A stretch of 64,000 bases of DNA from CAVVST01 sp963750995 (GCA_963750995.1 CAVVST010000005.1:1612001-1676000), one strand, 5' to 3'; shown: positions 26,664 to 34,784, counted from the first letter of the stretch. Notes: generated from the letters alone by a model not told the origin. Program-made: numbers and translations.

Positions 26664-28076
26664 ATGCTTCAACTGAGCCCGCGCGGCGCCGCGTACGGAC
26701 TCGCCTGCCTGGTCGCGGCCGCGCTGGCAGGCGACCTGCTGTGGATGCCGATCCAGGTCACCGACAGCCTCGGCGAGATCCTCGACGCGCAGCGCTCGGC
26801 GTCGGCCTGGACGTCGTTCGCCGGCAGCTTCGGCACCGAAGCGTATCTCCGGCCGCTGCGCATCGCTCAGATCAAAGGGCTGTTCGACGCCGCGCGCGGC
26901 GAGCACTACTGGCTGGTCTATCGCGGGTTTCACGCCCTCCTCGTGCTCGCGGCCGCCTTCCTGTTCGTGCGCGCGCTGCGCGTGACCACGTGGCTGGATG
27001 CCGCGGCCGCGGCGTTCGCGCTGGCGGTCCTGACCGGCCTGCACACCTTCCGCGGCACCGTCCAGGAAGCATTTCCCATCAACCACTTCCTTGAAATTGC
27101 CGTCTTCTGCCTCGCGGCGTTGAACCTGGCGCGTTCGCGCGGCGGATGGTGGATTGATGCGGCGGCCGTCGGCGTGTTCGCGGCCGCGGTACTCACCCTT
27201 GAATCGGGCGTCCTCGTGTGGGTGGTCGTGTCGGCGGCATGGCTTGCGGGATGGCGGGGCATCTCGGGTCGCGGCCTCGCGCTCATGACACTCTGCCTGT
27301 GCGCGTATATGTATGCGCGGTTCGGATACCTCTCGACCGGCGTGCCGACGCTCGCGGAACGCAGTTCGGGGTATCTGCTCTCGATCCTGGACCCGCCCGA
27401 GCTCGAGCGACGGTTCGGGCAGCGTCCCTTTCTGTTCTACGGCTACAACGTGGGCGCGTCGGTGATGTCGGTGCTGTTCTCGGAACCGCAGGCGGGCGTC
27501 TTTGCCGCCGTTCGCGCGTGGATGGACGATCGCGTCATGCCACGCGTGATCATCCCTCTGCTCACGTCGCTGGCGACGACCGCGATGATCGTGTGGGCCG
27601 GCACCGGCGGCATGCGGCGAGGCCGGCGGCTTGACGACCATACTCGGTTCATCGCGCTGGGCGCAGCGGTTGTCGTCGCCAGTGCCGTGCTGTCGTTCGC
27701 GTATACCAAGGATGACGTGATGAGCACGGCGGGCGTGTTCTACGCACTCGCCGCATTTGGCGGCATGCGGATCGCGCTCGCGGCAACGCTGTCCCGCCCT
27801 GCCGCCGCGGTCGCGCTGTCAGTGGTGCTGTGCCTCCTCGCCACCGGATGGGCGATTCGCGCCGCCGGCCTGCACTACGTGCTGCGGTCCCAGGCCATCA
27901 AGCATCAGGTCGATTGGGTGGAACTGCCAGGACGCTGGCAGCGCGCCGGCCAATGGCCGCACGAGGGCGTGCAACGGGATCTGATCCTTCGTTTGCGCCA
28001 CGAGGCGGTGCAGCTGGCCATTCCCAATACGCGAATCGATCAGCCCGAATGGCCGGCATGGCTGTGGAGCGAGTAG
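26664..28076 (+). CDS. Polytopic membrane protein, family P member 3 (partner of ankyrin protein)
   Basis: About 470 residues, hydrophobic throughout, without the VRW-DT module. Aligns along its length with the 7165-8631 product: MPIQVTDSLGEILDAQRSAS, LRPLRIAQIKGLFDAARGEH, YWLVYRGFHALLVL, LTGLHTFRGTVQEAFPINHF, YGYNVGASVMSVLFSEPQAG and the tail LAIPNTRIDQPEWPAWLWSE. Both proteins end in a Trp-rich acidic tail, which may contact the ankyrin partner encoded immediately downstream. Start at the ATG at 26664 after a TATAAT box. Function unknown; a GT-C-like or flippase-like membrane enzyme is suspected from its hydrophobicity and neighbours. Confidence 0.8.
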   Translation: MLQLSPRGAAYGLACLVAAALAGDLLWMPIQVTDSLGEILDAQRSASAWTSFAGSFGTEAYLRPLRIAQIKGLFDAARGEHYWLVYRGFHALLVLAAAFLFVRALRVTTWLDAAAAAFALAVLTGLHTFRGTVQEAFPINHFLEIAVFCLAALNLARSRGGWWIDAAAVGVFAAAVLTLESGVLVWVVVSAAWLAGWRGISGRGLALMTLCLCAYMYARFGYLSTGVPTLAERSSGYLLSILDPPELERRFGQRPFLFYGYNVGASVMSVLFSEPQAGVFAAVRAWMDDRVMPRVIIPLLTSLATTAMIVWAGTGGMRRGRRLDDHTRFIALGAAVVVASAVLSFAYTKDDVMSTAGVFYALAAFGGMRIALAATLSRPAAAVALSVVLCLLATGWAIRAAGLHYVLRSQAIKHQVDWVELPGRWQRAGQWPHEGVQRDLILRLRHEAVQLAIPNTRIDQPEWPAWLWSE

Positions 28077-28513
28077 TGACGCAGCCATACCGCGTCATGC
28101 TCGTGGCGCTGCCGCCCGTGCTGGGGTTTGCCTGGTGGATTACCGCTCTCGCGCTTGCCGCCACAACGGGCCGGCATCCGGTGTGGAGCCTGCAGCCGCG
28201 CAACCTGCCGGAGGCGGTCGCGTTCCGCGATCCGGCGGCGGTCGTCAGACGGGTCGAAGCCGGCGAGGATCCGAATGCCGCTGGCGACGTGCGCGCGCGG
28301 ATCGTGCTGTCGGACGCCGCGACGCTCACGCCGATCGAAGCGGCCGCGGCGGCGCGCCAGGGCGAGCTCGTGCAGCTCGTGCTGGACCTCGGCGCGGCGC
28401 CGAGCGCCGACGTGTGGCAGCGCGCGTGGTGCATCTCTGACGCGTCCAGCGTCCGCGATGTGCTCGCTGCGCATCGGCCCCCGGAGGCCCGAGACGACTG
28501 TGCCGCGCAGTGA
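28076..28513 (+). CDS. Small membrane-anchored ankyrin-like protein (pair 3)
   Basis: About 145 residues if it starts at the GTG at 28076 that overlaps the upstream TAG; ATGs at 28049, 28058 and 28097 are alternatives. One hydrophobic segment (VMLVALPPVLGFAWWITALA) is followed by ankyrin-like helices: NLPEAVAFRDPAAVVRRVEA with GEDPN, then TLTPIEAAAAARQGELVQLV with LDLGAAPSAD. Two C-terminal cysteines (RAWCIS and RDDCAA) correspond to those in the other two small ankyrin proteins. It overlaps both its neighbours: the family P gene upstream and the GT-C-like gene downstream (GTG at 28500). Probably a membrane-bound partner of the protein encoded just before it. Confidence 0.7.
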   Translation: MTQPYRVMLVALPPVLGFAWWITALALAATTGRHPVWSLQPRNLPEAVAFRDPAAVVRRVEAGEDPNAAGDVRARIVLSDAATLTPIEAAAAARQGELVQLVLDLGAAPSADVWQRAWCISDASSVRDVLAAHRPPEARDDCAAQ

Positions 28514-30467
28514 ACGGGCGCGGGCGCTCGCGCCCCGCCCGGCCGCGGCGGCCGCAGCAGCCTTCGTCGCCACGCTCGCCTGGCGCTTCCTGACGTTCAC
28601 CGGCTTCACCAACGACCATTACGCGCACTTGGCGCTCGCACAGCAGTGGCTGCTCGGCGATCGCCCCGTACGCGACTTCACCGATCCGGGCTGGCCGCTC
28701 ACCTACCTGCTCTCGGCAACGGCATGGCGCATGGCCGGGAACGCCATGTGGGTGGAATGGGCGCTGACGGCCACGGCGCTCGCTGTCGCCGCGGCGTGCA
28801 CGTTGATCGCGGCGCATCGACTGTCAGGGTCGCTGACGATTGCCGCCTTCGTCACCGCGCTCGAGATCCTGATCTTCCCACGGACCTACTCGTATCCGAA
28901 GCTGGCGGCGTATGCCGTCGCGGCGTGCGTGATGGCTGCCCTCGCCGCCCGGCCCTCCCGAGGCCGCATCGTCCTCATGGCCGCGGTCATCGCCTCGGCG
29001 TTCCTGTTGCGCCACGATCACGGTCTGTACATCGGCATCGCCTCGGCGGTCTGCCTCGTGCTCACCCGCCTCCGCTCGAGCGTCGGCGAGGCGGGCCTGC
29101 GGCCGATCGTCATGGCCGTGGCGAGCGTGGCGGCACTCACGGCAGCCACCGCTGCCTTTCTGTTGCCGTGGATCGTGTTCGTCAGCCTGAACGGCGGCGT
29201 GCCCTCGTACTTCGAAACGGCGCTCGAGTTCGCGCGCGCGGAAGCCAACGCCTCCAACTTGCGATCGTGGCCGCGGCTGGCACTCGTACCGGGCCAACCC
29301 CTCATTGGGCTCGCGCCTCCGGATCGGCCGCAGGCGCAGATCCAGTGGACGCCAGAAACCGACAGCGCGCTTCGACACACGCTCGAGGCACGATATGGAC
29401 TGGAGTTCGTCCGCGACGGCGACGAGGGCACCTTCTATCGCGTGATCGATACGTCGGCCGGAAATCTCGAGAGTCTGGGCGATGACCCTCACGTCGCGGG
29501 CAGCACCGGCCTGGGGCGCATCAGCCGGCCCGCATGGCGGGAACTTCTGGCCAGCGTGTCCCCCCTGCGCATCGCGCCGGCCGTGCACAGCGCCGGGAAC
29601 GCCGACGCGTGGCTGTTCTGGCTGTTCTGGAGCCTGCCTGTTGTCGCTGCGGTGGCGCTTGCAGTCCGCGCCAGCCATCGCCGGGAACGATGGCCCGGCG
29701 AACTCCCGCTCGTTGCCGCGCTCATCCTCGTGGCGATATTCGTGAATGCCGGTTTTCTCCGCGACATCCTCCGCACCCGCGTCTCCGACGCCATCGTGCC
29801 GCCGGCGCTCCTCGGCGCGTGGCTGCTCGGCCTGTGCTGGGTCGTACGGTGGGAGCGCCGTTCGTGGCAGCGTGCAGCCCGGATCCTGACGGTGGTCGTG
29901 CTCATCATCACCGGCGCGGCGATGACGACGATCGCGGAGACCCGCGAACGTCTGACGCTGACTGGCGTCAGCGACGGCCTGCCGGGCCTCCGGACGCGCG
30001 CGGGGGCGGTGTCGGATCTGCTGGCCAGCCCGCATCGCCAGACGCTCGCGCCGCCAAGCCGACAGGCGGCGGCGCTGATGCCCTTCTTTGCGTACCTGGA
30101 TCGGTGCACGTCCACGCGCGACCGAATCATCGTGACCGGCGAGTTCCCCGACCTCGTCGTTCTGGCGGGGCGCGCGTTTGCCAGCGACGGAGCGGTCTTC
30201 GGTGCGTGGTATTCGTCCGCAGCGCGTCAAGGGCGAACGCTGGCGCGGCTCCGGGAGCAGCCGGCATTGTTCGTCCTGCTCATGGACACGCGCGCGTTCC
30301 GCACCCGGTTCCCGCCGATCGCGGCGTACATCGACGAGGCTTACATACCAATGACGGTAATGTCGGTCGACGGCACCGAGCCGGTACCGGTTCTGGTGCT
30401 GCGCAGCCGTCCGCCGACGGGCGCCGACCCCGCGACGGGCTGGCCGTGCTTCACGAAGTCCGGCTAA
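28500..30467 (+). CDS. GT-C-like polytopic membrane protein (NDHYAHLA family), module in internal loop
   Basis: About 655 residues from a GTG at 28500; the sequence before it in this frame is an out-of-frame reading of the ankyrin gene. Early motifs FLTFTGFTNDHYAHLALAQQ, VRDFTDPGWPLTYLLSATAW, FPRTYSYPKLAAYAVAACVM and FLLRHDHGLYIGIASAVCLV are shared with the 31458-33617 product and suggest a GT39/ArnT-like transferase with an acidic first loop. The VRW-DT module, diverged, lies at ~280-343 (QIQWTPETDSALRHTLEARY, FYRVIDTSAGNLESLGD). In the paralogue the flanking blocks are contiguous and the module is N-terminal. The C-terminal domain has RIIVTGEFPDLVVLAGRAFA. The last codons and TAA stop are supplied by a type A repeat. 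Confidence 0.8.
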   Translation: MPRSERARALAPRPAAAAAAAFVATLAWRFLTFTGFTNDHYAHLALAQQWLLGDRPVRDFTDPGWPLTYLLSATAWRMAGNAMWVEWALTATALAVAAACTLIAAHRLSGSLTIAAFVTALEILIFPRTYSYPKLAAYAVAACVMAALAARPSRGRIVLMAAVIASAFLLRHDHGLYIGIASAVCLVLTRLRSSVGEAGLRPIVMAVASVAALTAATAAFLLPWIVFVSLNGGVPSYFETALEFARAEANASNLRSWPRLALVPGQPLIGLAPPDRPQAQIQWTPETDSALRHTLEARYGLEFVRDGDEGTFYRVIDTSAGNLESLGDDPHVAGSTGLGRISRPAWRELLASVSPLRIAPAVHSAGNADAWLFWLFWSLPVVAAVALAVRASHRRERWPGELPLVAALILVAIFVNAGFLRDILRTRVSDAIVPPALLGAWLLGLCWVVRWERRSWQRAARILTVVVLIITGAAMTTIAETRERLTLTGVSDGLPGLRTRAGAVSDLLASPHRQTLAPPSRQAAALMPFFAYLDRCTSTRDRIIVTGEFPDLVVLAGRAFASDGAVFGAWYSSAARQGRTLARLREQPALFVLLMDTRAFRTRFPPIAAYIDEAYIPMTVMSVDGTEPVPVLVLRSRPPTGADPATGWPCFTKSG

Positions 30468-30548
30468 AGCGACTTTCGCGAGGTCCGGCTAAAGCCGGAC
30501 ACTATGTACATCGGCGCATGTCTGCGTGGTGTCCGGCTTCAGCCGGAC
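30459..30548. repeat. Cluster of type A REP-like palindromes between convergent genes
   Basis: A half copy at 30459-30471, a full copy GTCCGGCTAAAGCCGGAC at 30483-30500 and a full copy GTCCGGCTTCAGCCGGAC at 30531-30548. The half copy supplies the TAA stop (30465-30467) of the upstream gene and the last copy supplies the TGA stop of pdxA (30539-30541, minus strand). Loop bases vary (TAAA, TTCA) while the stem is preserved. Likely a transcription-end or REP-type element. Confidence 0.8.
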
Positions 30549-31420
30549 TGCGCCAGCCGCGCCGCCAGCAGCGTTGCCTCGATCATGCTCGATGGATCGG
30601 CGACGCCTTTCCCGGCGATGTCGAATGCCGTGCCGTGGTCCACCGACGTACGAACGATCGGCAGGCCGAGGGTGACGTTGACCGCGGTCCCGAAGGCCAG
30701 CAGCTTCACGGGGATGAGTCCCTGATCGTGATAGCAGGCAATAACCGCGTCGAATTCCCCCCGTGACGCGCGCACGAAGATGGTGTCGCCCGGAAACGGG
30801 CCCTGCAGATTGACGCCGCGCGCGCGCGCGGCCTCGACTGCCGGCCGCAGCACCTGCTGCTCCTCGGAGCCAATCACGCCCTCTTCACCAGCATGGGGAT
30901 TCAAGCCCGCAAGCGCGAGGCGTAATCCGTCGACCTTCCCGAATCGCGGCAGTTCGCGCGCAGTGAGGTCGATGATGCCGTCGAGCAATTCGCGCGTCAG
31001 CGCCGTCGGCACCTCCGCGAGCGGGAGGTGAACAGTCGCCAGGACCACCTTCAGCGGCTCCGACCAGAACATCATCGCGACTCGCGATGCCCCGGTCAGT
31101 TCGGCGAGCAGATCGGTGTGCCCTTTCCACGGCAAACCGGCGCGCGCAAATGCCAGCTTGTTGACCGGGGCCGTGGCGATGGCGTCCACGCGGCGGGCCT
31201 GGGCGTCACGCACGGCCGCGCACAGCACGTCGTAGGCCGCGCGGCCGGCGTTCGCCGAGACCACGCCGGCCTCGAACTGTGCTCCGGCCGGCGGACCGTA
31301 GATCACCGGGTCGCATGCATCACGCACGCGCGGGTCCGCCGCGGCTTTGGCGGCGATCTCTGGTCCGATTCCGGCCGGGTCGCCGACGGTGATGGCAATG
31401 CGCGGCTTGCGGATCCTCAC
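30539..31420 (-). CDS. pdxA: 4-hydroxythreonine-4-phosphate dehydrogenase PdxA
   Basis: About 293 residues, slightly short for the family but complete. PdxA oxidises 4-phosphohydroxy-threonine with NAD in the DXP-dependent route to pyridoxal phosphate. Landmarks: RIAITVGDPAGIGPEIAAKA at the N-terminus, VDAIATAPVNKLAF, the metal-ligand region WKGHTDLLAELTG, LAGLNPHAGEEGVIGSEE, FDAVIACYHDQGLIPVKLLA and LPIVRTSVDHGTAFDIAGKG. The C-terminal four codons and stop lie in a palindromic repeat, so the end may have been trimmed or extended by repeat insertion. It is divergent from the membrane protein at 31458 and not in an operon with other vitamin B6 genes here. Confidence 0.96.
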   Translation of the reverse strand: MRIRKPRIAITVGDPAGIGPEIAAKAAADPRVRDACDPVIYGPPAGAQFEAGVVSANAGRAAYDVLCAAVRDAQARRVDAIATAPVNKLAFARAGLPWKGHTDLLAELTGASRVAMMFWSEPLKVVLATVHLPLAEVPTALTRELLDGIIDLTARELPRFGKVDGLRLALAGLNPHAGEEGVIGSEEQQVLRPAVEAARARGVNLQGPFPGDTIFVRASRGEFDAVIACYHDQGLIPVKLLAFGTAVNVTLGLPIVRTSVDHGTAFDIAGKGVADPSSMIEATLLAARLAQSG

Positions 31421-31440
31421 GAAGCGTACAGGTTACCTCC

Positions 31441-31446
31441 TATAAT
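31441..31446 (+). promoter_or_regulatory. -10 box TATAAT upstream of the NDHYAHLA-family gene
   Basis: A perfect TATAAT ending 11 bases before the ATG at 31458, the same spacing as at 12724-12729. No ribosome-binding site fits between them. No clear -35 box is visible. Confidence 0.5.
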
Positions 31447-31457
31447 CCCGGCGGCAC

Positions 31458-33617
31458 ATGCCCTTCGCTGATTCGCGTCCGGGTCGGACGCGCGTGCTCG
31501 CAGCCGCGCTCATCTGCGCCGCTGCCTCGGCGGCCCTGTTCGCGGTCGTCCCCCTGCTGTTCGGCTCGCCGCTGCCGATGGTGCACGTGCGGTGGAACGC
31601 GATCACCGAACCCGATCGCTTTGCGCTCGAGCAGCGCTTTGGATTGACAGAGGCCGCGCCGCTCGGGAACGAGATATGGGCGTACGTGCCGGCCGACACG
31701 TCCAGCGAGACACTGCGTGCAATCGTGGCGCACCCATCGGTCGCCGATACCGACGGCATCAATCGCCGGACATTCTCGATCGCCGATAACCCGCCGCTGA
31801 CGCCCCGCCGCGGCGGGTTGATTGGCGGTGCGCCGGCGGGGATGGCGCGGGGCGTGGTGGCGATGGCCTACGGACTTGCGGGCGGCGCTGCCCTTTTGAT
31901 CGCCAGCGCGCTCGTCGTCGCGCTCTTCGTTGAGCGGCGGGTCCGCATCCTGAGCTCGTCGAAGGGTGCGGAACCCGCCTTGGTTCGACGCGTACCGGCC
32001 CGTACGTGGGTAAATACTTACACGCTCAGCGCAACCTCGCGCGAAACCATCGCGGTGATTGCGATGTTCCTCGTGGTCGTCGCCTGGAGATTCCTGACTT
32101 TTACCGGCTTCAGCAACGACCATTACGCCCACCTGGCGATGGCGCAGCAGCTGCTGCTCGGCGATCGACCGATTCGGGACTTCGCGGATCCCGGCTGGCC
32201 GCTGACATACACGCTCACGGCGCTCGGATGGGCCGCGACCGGAAAGATCATGGCGACCGAGTGGATCATCAGCACCGCGGCCTTCGCGATCGGCGCGGCG
32301 TGCACGGTGGCCGCCGGCTCGCGCCTCTCCGGATCGGTTGCGATTGCCGTGGCGGTCACGCTGATCGAGATTCTGGTGTTCCCGCGCGCCTACTCGTACC
32401 CGAAGATCCTGATCTACGCCGCGGCCGGCTGGGCGCTGCTCGGGCTCGCAGCCGACCCATCACGACGCCGGATCGTGCTGATGGCGCTGCTCACCGCAAT
32501 TGCGTTCCTCTTCCGGCATGACCATGGTCTGTTCATCGGGAGTGCGGCGGCCATCTGCGTTGTACTGGCGAGCCGCGGCATCCCCTGGCGCAGCATTCTC
32601 AGTCGTGTCGCACTGCTGACCGGGGCAACGGCGATCTTCCTGCTTCCCTGGATCGTCTTCGTCCTGATGAGCGGAGGTCTTTTCGCGTATCTCGAAGCGG
32701 GACTCGACTACTCGCGTGCCGAAGCCGACGCCACACGCCTGGGAGCCCTGCCCGCATCCGGCCCCGACGCGTGGCTCTTCTGGATCTACTGGACGGTGGC
32801 GATCGCGTGCGGTGCGGCGGCGGTCAGGCGGCTGGTCGTCGGCCGGCAACGGTGGAAGGGCGAATCGGCAGCGGTGGCCGCCCTGGCGGTGTGCGCCGTG
32901 CTGGTGAACGCCAGTTTCCTGCGCGAGAGCCTCGACGTCCGCGTGCCGGATGCGATCGTGCCGGCCGCGCTCCTCGGCGCCTGGGCGCTCGGCTTGTGCT
33001 GGACCGGGCCCTGGCGGCGTCAGGCGGCGCAGAAGGCGGTCCAGGCCGCGAGCGTGGTCGTGCTCGTTATGGCTGCTGTCGCTGCCGGCCGTGTCGCCGG
33101 TGTGGCCGAGCAATACGAGGACTCCGGACTCGACGGTGGACTGGCGGGTATCCGCTCGCATGCAGCCGAGGTCGCCCGGCGTCTGCATAGCCAGCATCGC
33201 GACGACGTGCCGAGCCGGTACTCCTTGGCGCTCGGACCGTTCTTCGCCTACGTTGACCGCTGCACCACGCCCGCGGATCGTCTCATCGTCACCGGCGAAT
33301 TCCCCGACGTCCTGGTGCTGGCGGGGCGCCGCTTCGCTGGCGACGGCATCGTCTTTGGCTCGTGGTACTCGTCGGTGACGCACCAGGATCGAACGATCGT
33401 GCGGCTGCGCGCCGACCCGGCGCTGTTCGTGCTGCACATGGGAGACTTCGAGTCGTTCCAGCGGAAGTACGACCAGGTCGAGGCGTACGTGCAGGCCACG
33501 TATCGTCCGATGGCCGACGTGGCGGTCGATGAGGGTGGAACGATTCAGATCCTGGTCGAGCGCGCGCGGCAGCCGAGCGGCACGGATGCCGCGACCGGAT
33601 GGCCGTGCTTCAGATGA
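31458..33617 (+). CDS. GT-C-like polytopic membrane protein (NDHYAHLA family), N-terminal module
   Basis: About 719 residues. TM1 is followed by the VRW-DT module at ~41-108 (MVHVRWNAITEPDRFALEQR, IWAYVPADTSSETLRAIVA, VADTDGINRRTFSI), a TM, and then the block shared with 28500-30467: FLTFTGFSNDHYAHLAMAQQ, IRDFADPGWPLTYTLTALGW, FPRAYSYPKILIYAAAGWAL and FLFRHDHGLFIGSAAAICVV. The acidic first loop and repeated TMs suggest a lipid-linked sugar transferase of the GT39/ArnT type, though no catalytic proof is visible. The C-terminal soluble domain has RLIVTGEFPDVLVLAGRRFA and ends TGWPCFR. A stretch after the second TM (RRVRILSSSKGAEPA) is encoded by a type B palindromic repeat inserted in frame. 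Confidence 0.82.
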   Translation: MPFADSRPGRTRVLAAALICAAASAALFAVVPLLFGSPLPMVHVRWNAITEPDRFALEQRFGLTEAAPLGNEIWAYVPADTSSETLRAIVAHPSVADTDGINRRTFSIADNPPLTPRRGGLIGGAPAGMARGVVAMAYGLAGGAALLIASALVVALFVERRVRILSSSKGAEPALVRRVPARTWVNTYTLSATSRETIAVIAMFLVVVAWRFLTFTGFSNDHYAHLAMAQQLLLGDRPIRDFADPGWPLTYTLTALGWAATGKIMATEWIISTAAFAIGAACTVAAGSRLSGSVAIAVAVTLIEILVFPRAYSYPKILIYAAAGWALLGLAADPSRRRIVLMALLTAIAFLFRHDHGLFIGSAAAICVVLASRGIPWRSILSRVALLTGATAIFLLPWIVFVLMSGGLFAYLEAGLDYSRAEADATRLGALPASGPDAWLFWIYWTVAIACGAAAVRRLVVGRQRWKGESAAVAALAVCAVLVNASFLRESLDVRVPDAIVPAALLGAWALGLCWTGPWRRQAAQKAVQAASVVVLVMAAVAAGRVAGVAEQYEDSGLDGGLAGIRSHAAEVARRLHSQHRDDVPSRYSLALGPFFAYVDRCTTPADRLIVTGEFPDVLVLAGRRFAGDGIVFGSWYSSVTHQDRTIVRLRADPALFVLHMGDFESFQRKYDQVEAYVQATYRPMADVAVDEGGTIQILVERARQPSGTDAATGWPCFR
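31936..31979. repeat. Elongated type B REP-like palindrome inside a coding sequence
   Basis: A 44-base palindrome with the type B outer stem (GGCGGGTCCGC at one end, GCGGAACCCGCC at the other) but a longer inner stem and loop. It lies in frame just after a membrane segment of the 31458-33617 protein, adding about 15 residues rich in Arg and Ser. The paralogue at 28500 has no equivalent. Confidence 0.65.
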
Positions 33618-33623
33618 TCGATT

Positions 33624-33726
33624 GGCGGGTCCGCTTCGCGGAACCCGCCCTACGTACGTGGTACCGGGGCCTCGCGGAGCCGCTCAACCGGGGTACGTAG
33701 GCCGGGTTCCGCGAAGCGGACCCGGC
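33624..33726. repeat. Pair of type B REP-like palindromes between convergent genes
   Basis: A canonical type B copy at 33624-33649 and an inverted copy at 33701-33726, with a degenerate related sequence between them (about 33663-33694). The two full copies differ at one stem position on both sides (GGCGGG..CCCGCC versus GCCGGG..CCCGGC), a compensatory change that preserves pairing. They lie between the stops at 33617 and 33729 and probably act as terminators for both genes. Confidence 0.75.
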
Positions 33727-33728
33727 AC

Positions 33729-34740
33729 TCAAAGCTGCAGCACGAGCCAATCCGCCACGACCTTGGGATTGACGTTGCGGTCCAGTGCGGCCAGCGCGCG
33801 ATCGACCGCGCCGAACGCGCGCATGCTCCGCTCGCTGTCGAAGGCAGCCGACAGGCGGCGAAGATCATCCTGAAGATCGGGGTTTGCCAGCGAGCCGGGG
33901 TCGGCGCGGCTAGCGAGCAGCCCGACGTCCCTGAGCAGCGACGCCATCGCCCGCAGGCAGGTGGCCATTTGGTCGCGCTCGGCGGCGCCGGTCGCCTTGC
34001 CGGTGAGCCCGCGAACGGTTTCGAGCCGTCTTCCCGGATCCGACACCCGTGCGGCCTGGTTCAGCAAGCGCTGCGCCGCGCCGCGCGCCTCCGTCAGGTC
34101 GACACCGCCCGCCGCCAGCGCGCGGCCGATGCTGCCGCCGGCCTCGGCTGCCGCCGCCCGTGCATCCGCTTCGTCGGTACTCGTGGTCGCGCATGAGCGT
34201 GGCGGCCACGTCCGCGGGGGCCAGCTCGCCGAAGCGCAGCGGCCGGCATCGCGATCGAACCGTTGCCAGCAGCGCATCCGGCATCGACGAGACGAGGATG
34301 AACACCGACGCCTGCGGCGGCTCCTCGAGCGTCTTCAGCAGCGCGTTCTGCGCCGCGTCCACCAGCGCGTCGGCTTCGTCCACGATCACCACACGGCGGC
34401 GGCCTTCGAACGGACGGTAGTTGGCGCGATCGATGACGTCGCGAACCGGTTCGATCTTGATCGTGCCTGTCTCGCCTGGCTCGATCACCACCACGTCGGC
34501 ATGGACGCCGCGGCCGATGCGGCGGCACGACGCGCATTCGCCGCAGGCGTCGGTTTCAAGAGCGCCGGTCTTCCTGGACGCCAGGCAGTTGAGCGCCTCC
34601 GCCACCGCCACCGCCGTACGGCGCTTGCCGATGCCCGCCGTCCCCGCCAGCAGCAGCGACGGCGGCAGGGTGTCGCGCGCGATCGCGCGCGCCAGCAGCG
34701 CGAGCAGGCGCTGGTGACCGGCGATGGTCGCGAAAGGCAT
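33729..34740 (-). CDS. holB: DNA polymerase III clamp-loader delta' subunit HolB (one frameshift)
   Basis: About 337 residues after correction. The AAA+ domain has FATIAGHQRLLALLARAIA, the Walker A motif GTAGIGKRRTA (residues ~33-43), a zinc-binding group (NCLASRK then ACGECASCRR), the Walker B-like VVIVDEADALVDAAQNALLK and TLEEPPQASVFILVSSMPDA with LLATVRSRCRPL. After LMRDHEY the frame changes near 34176-34182; removing one surplus C gives HEYDEADARAAAAEAGGSIG and the collar domain continues to the stop at 33729. The subunit is part of the replicative clamp loader and is essential, so the break is very probably a sequence error. It is divergent from the methyltransferase gene. Confidence 0.88.
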
Positions 34741-34769
34741 GCCTCAGCATAACAGGCGGGATCCGCTGA

Positions 34770-34775
34770 TACACT
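34770..34775 (+). promoter_or_regulatory. -10-like box TACACT before the methyltransferase gene
   Basis: TACACT ends 9 bases before the ATG at 34785, again too close for a normal ribosome-binding site. This fits the short-leader pattern seen at several other genes of the window. Based on motif and spacing only. Confidence 0.35.
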
Positions 34776-34784
34776 GAAACGCAC

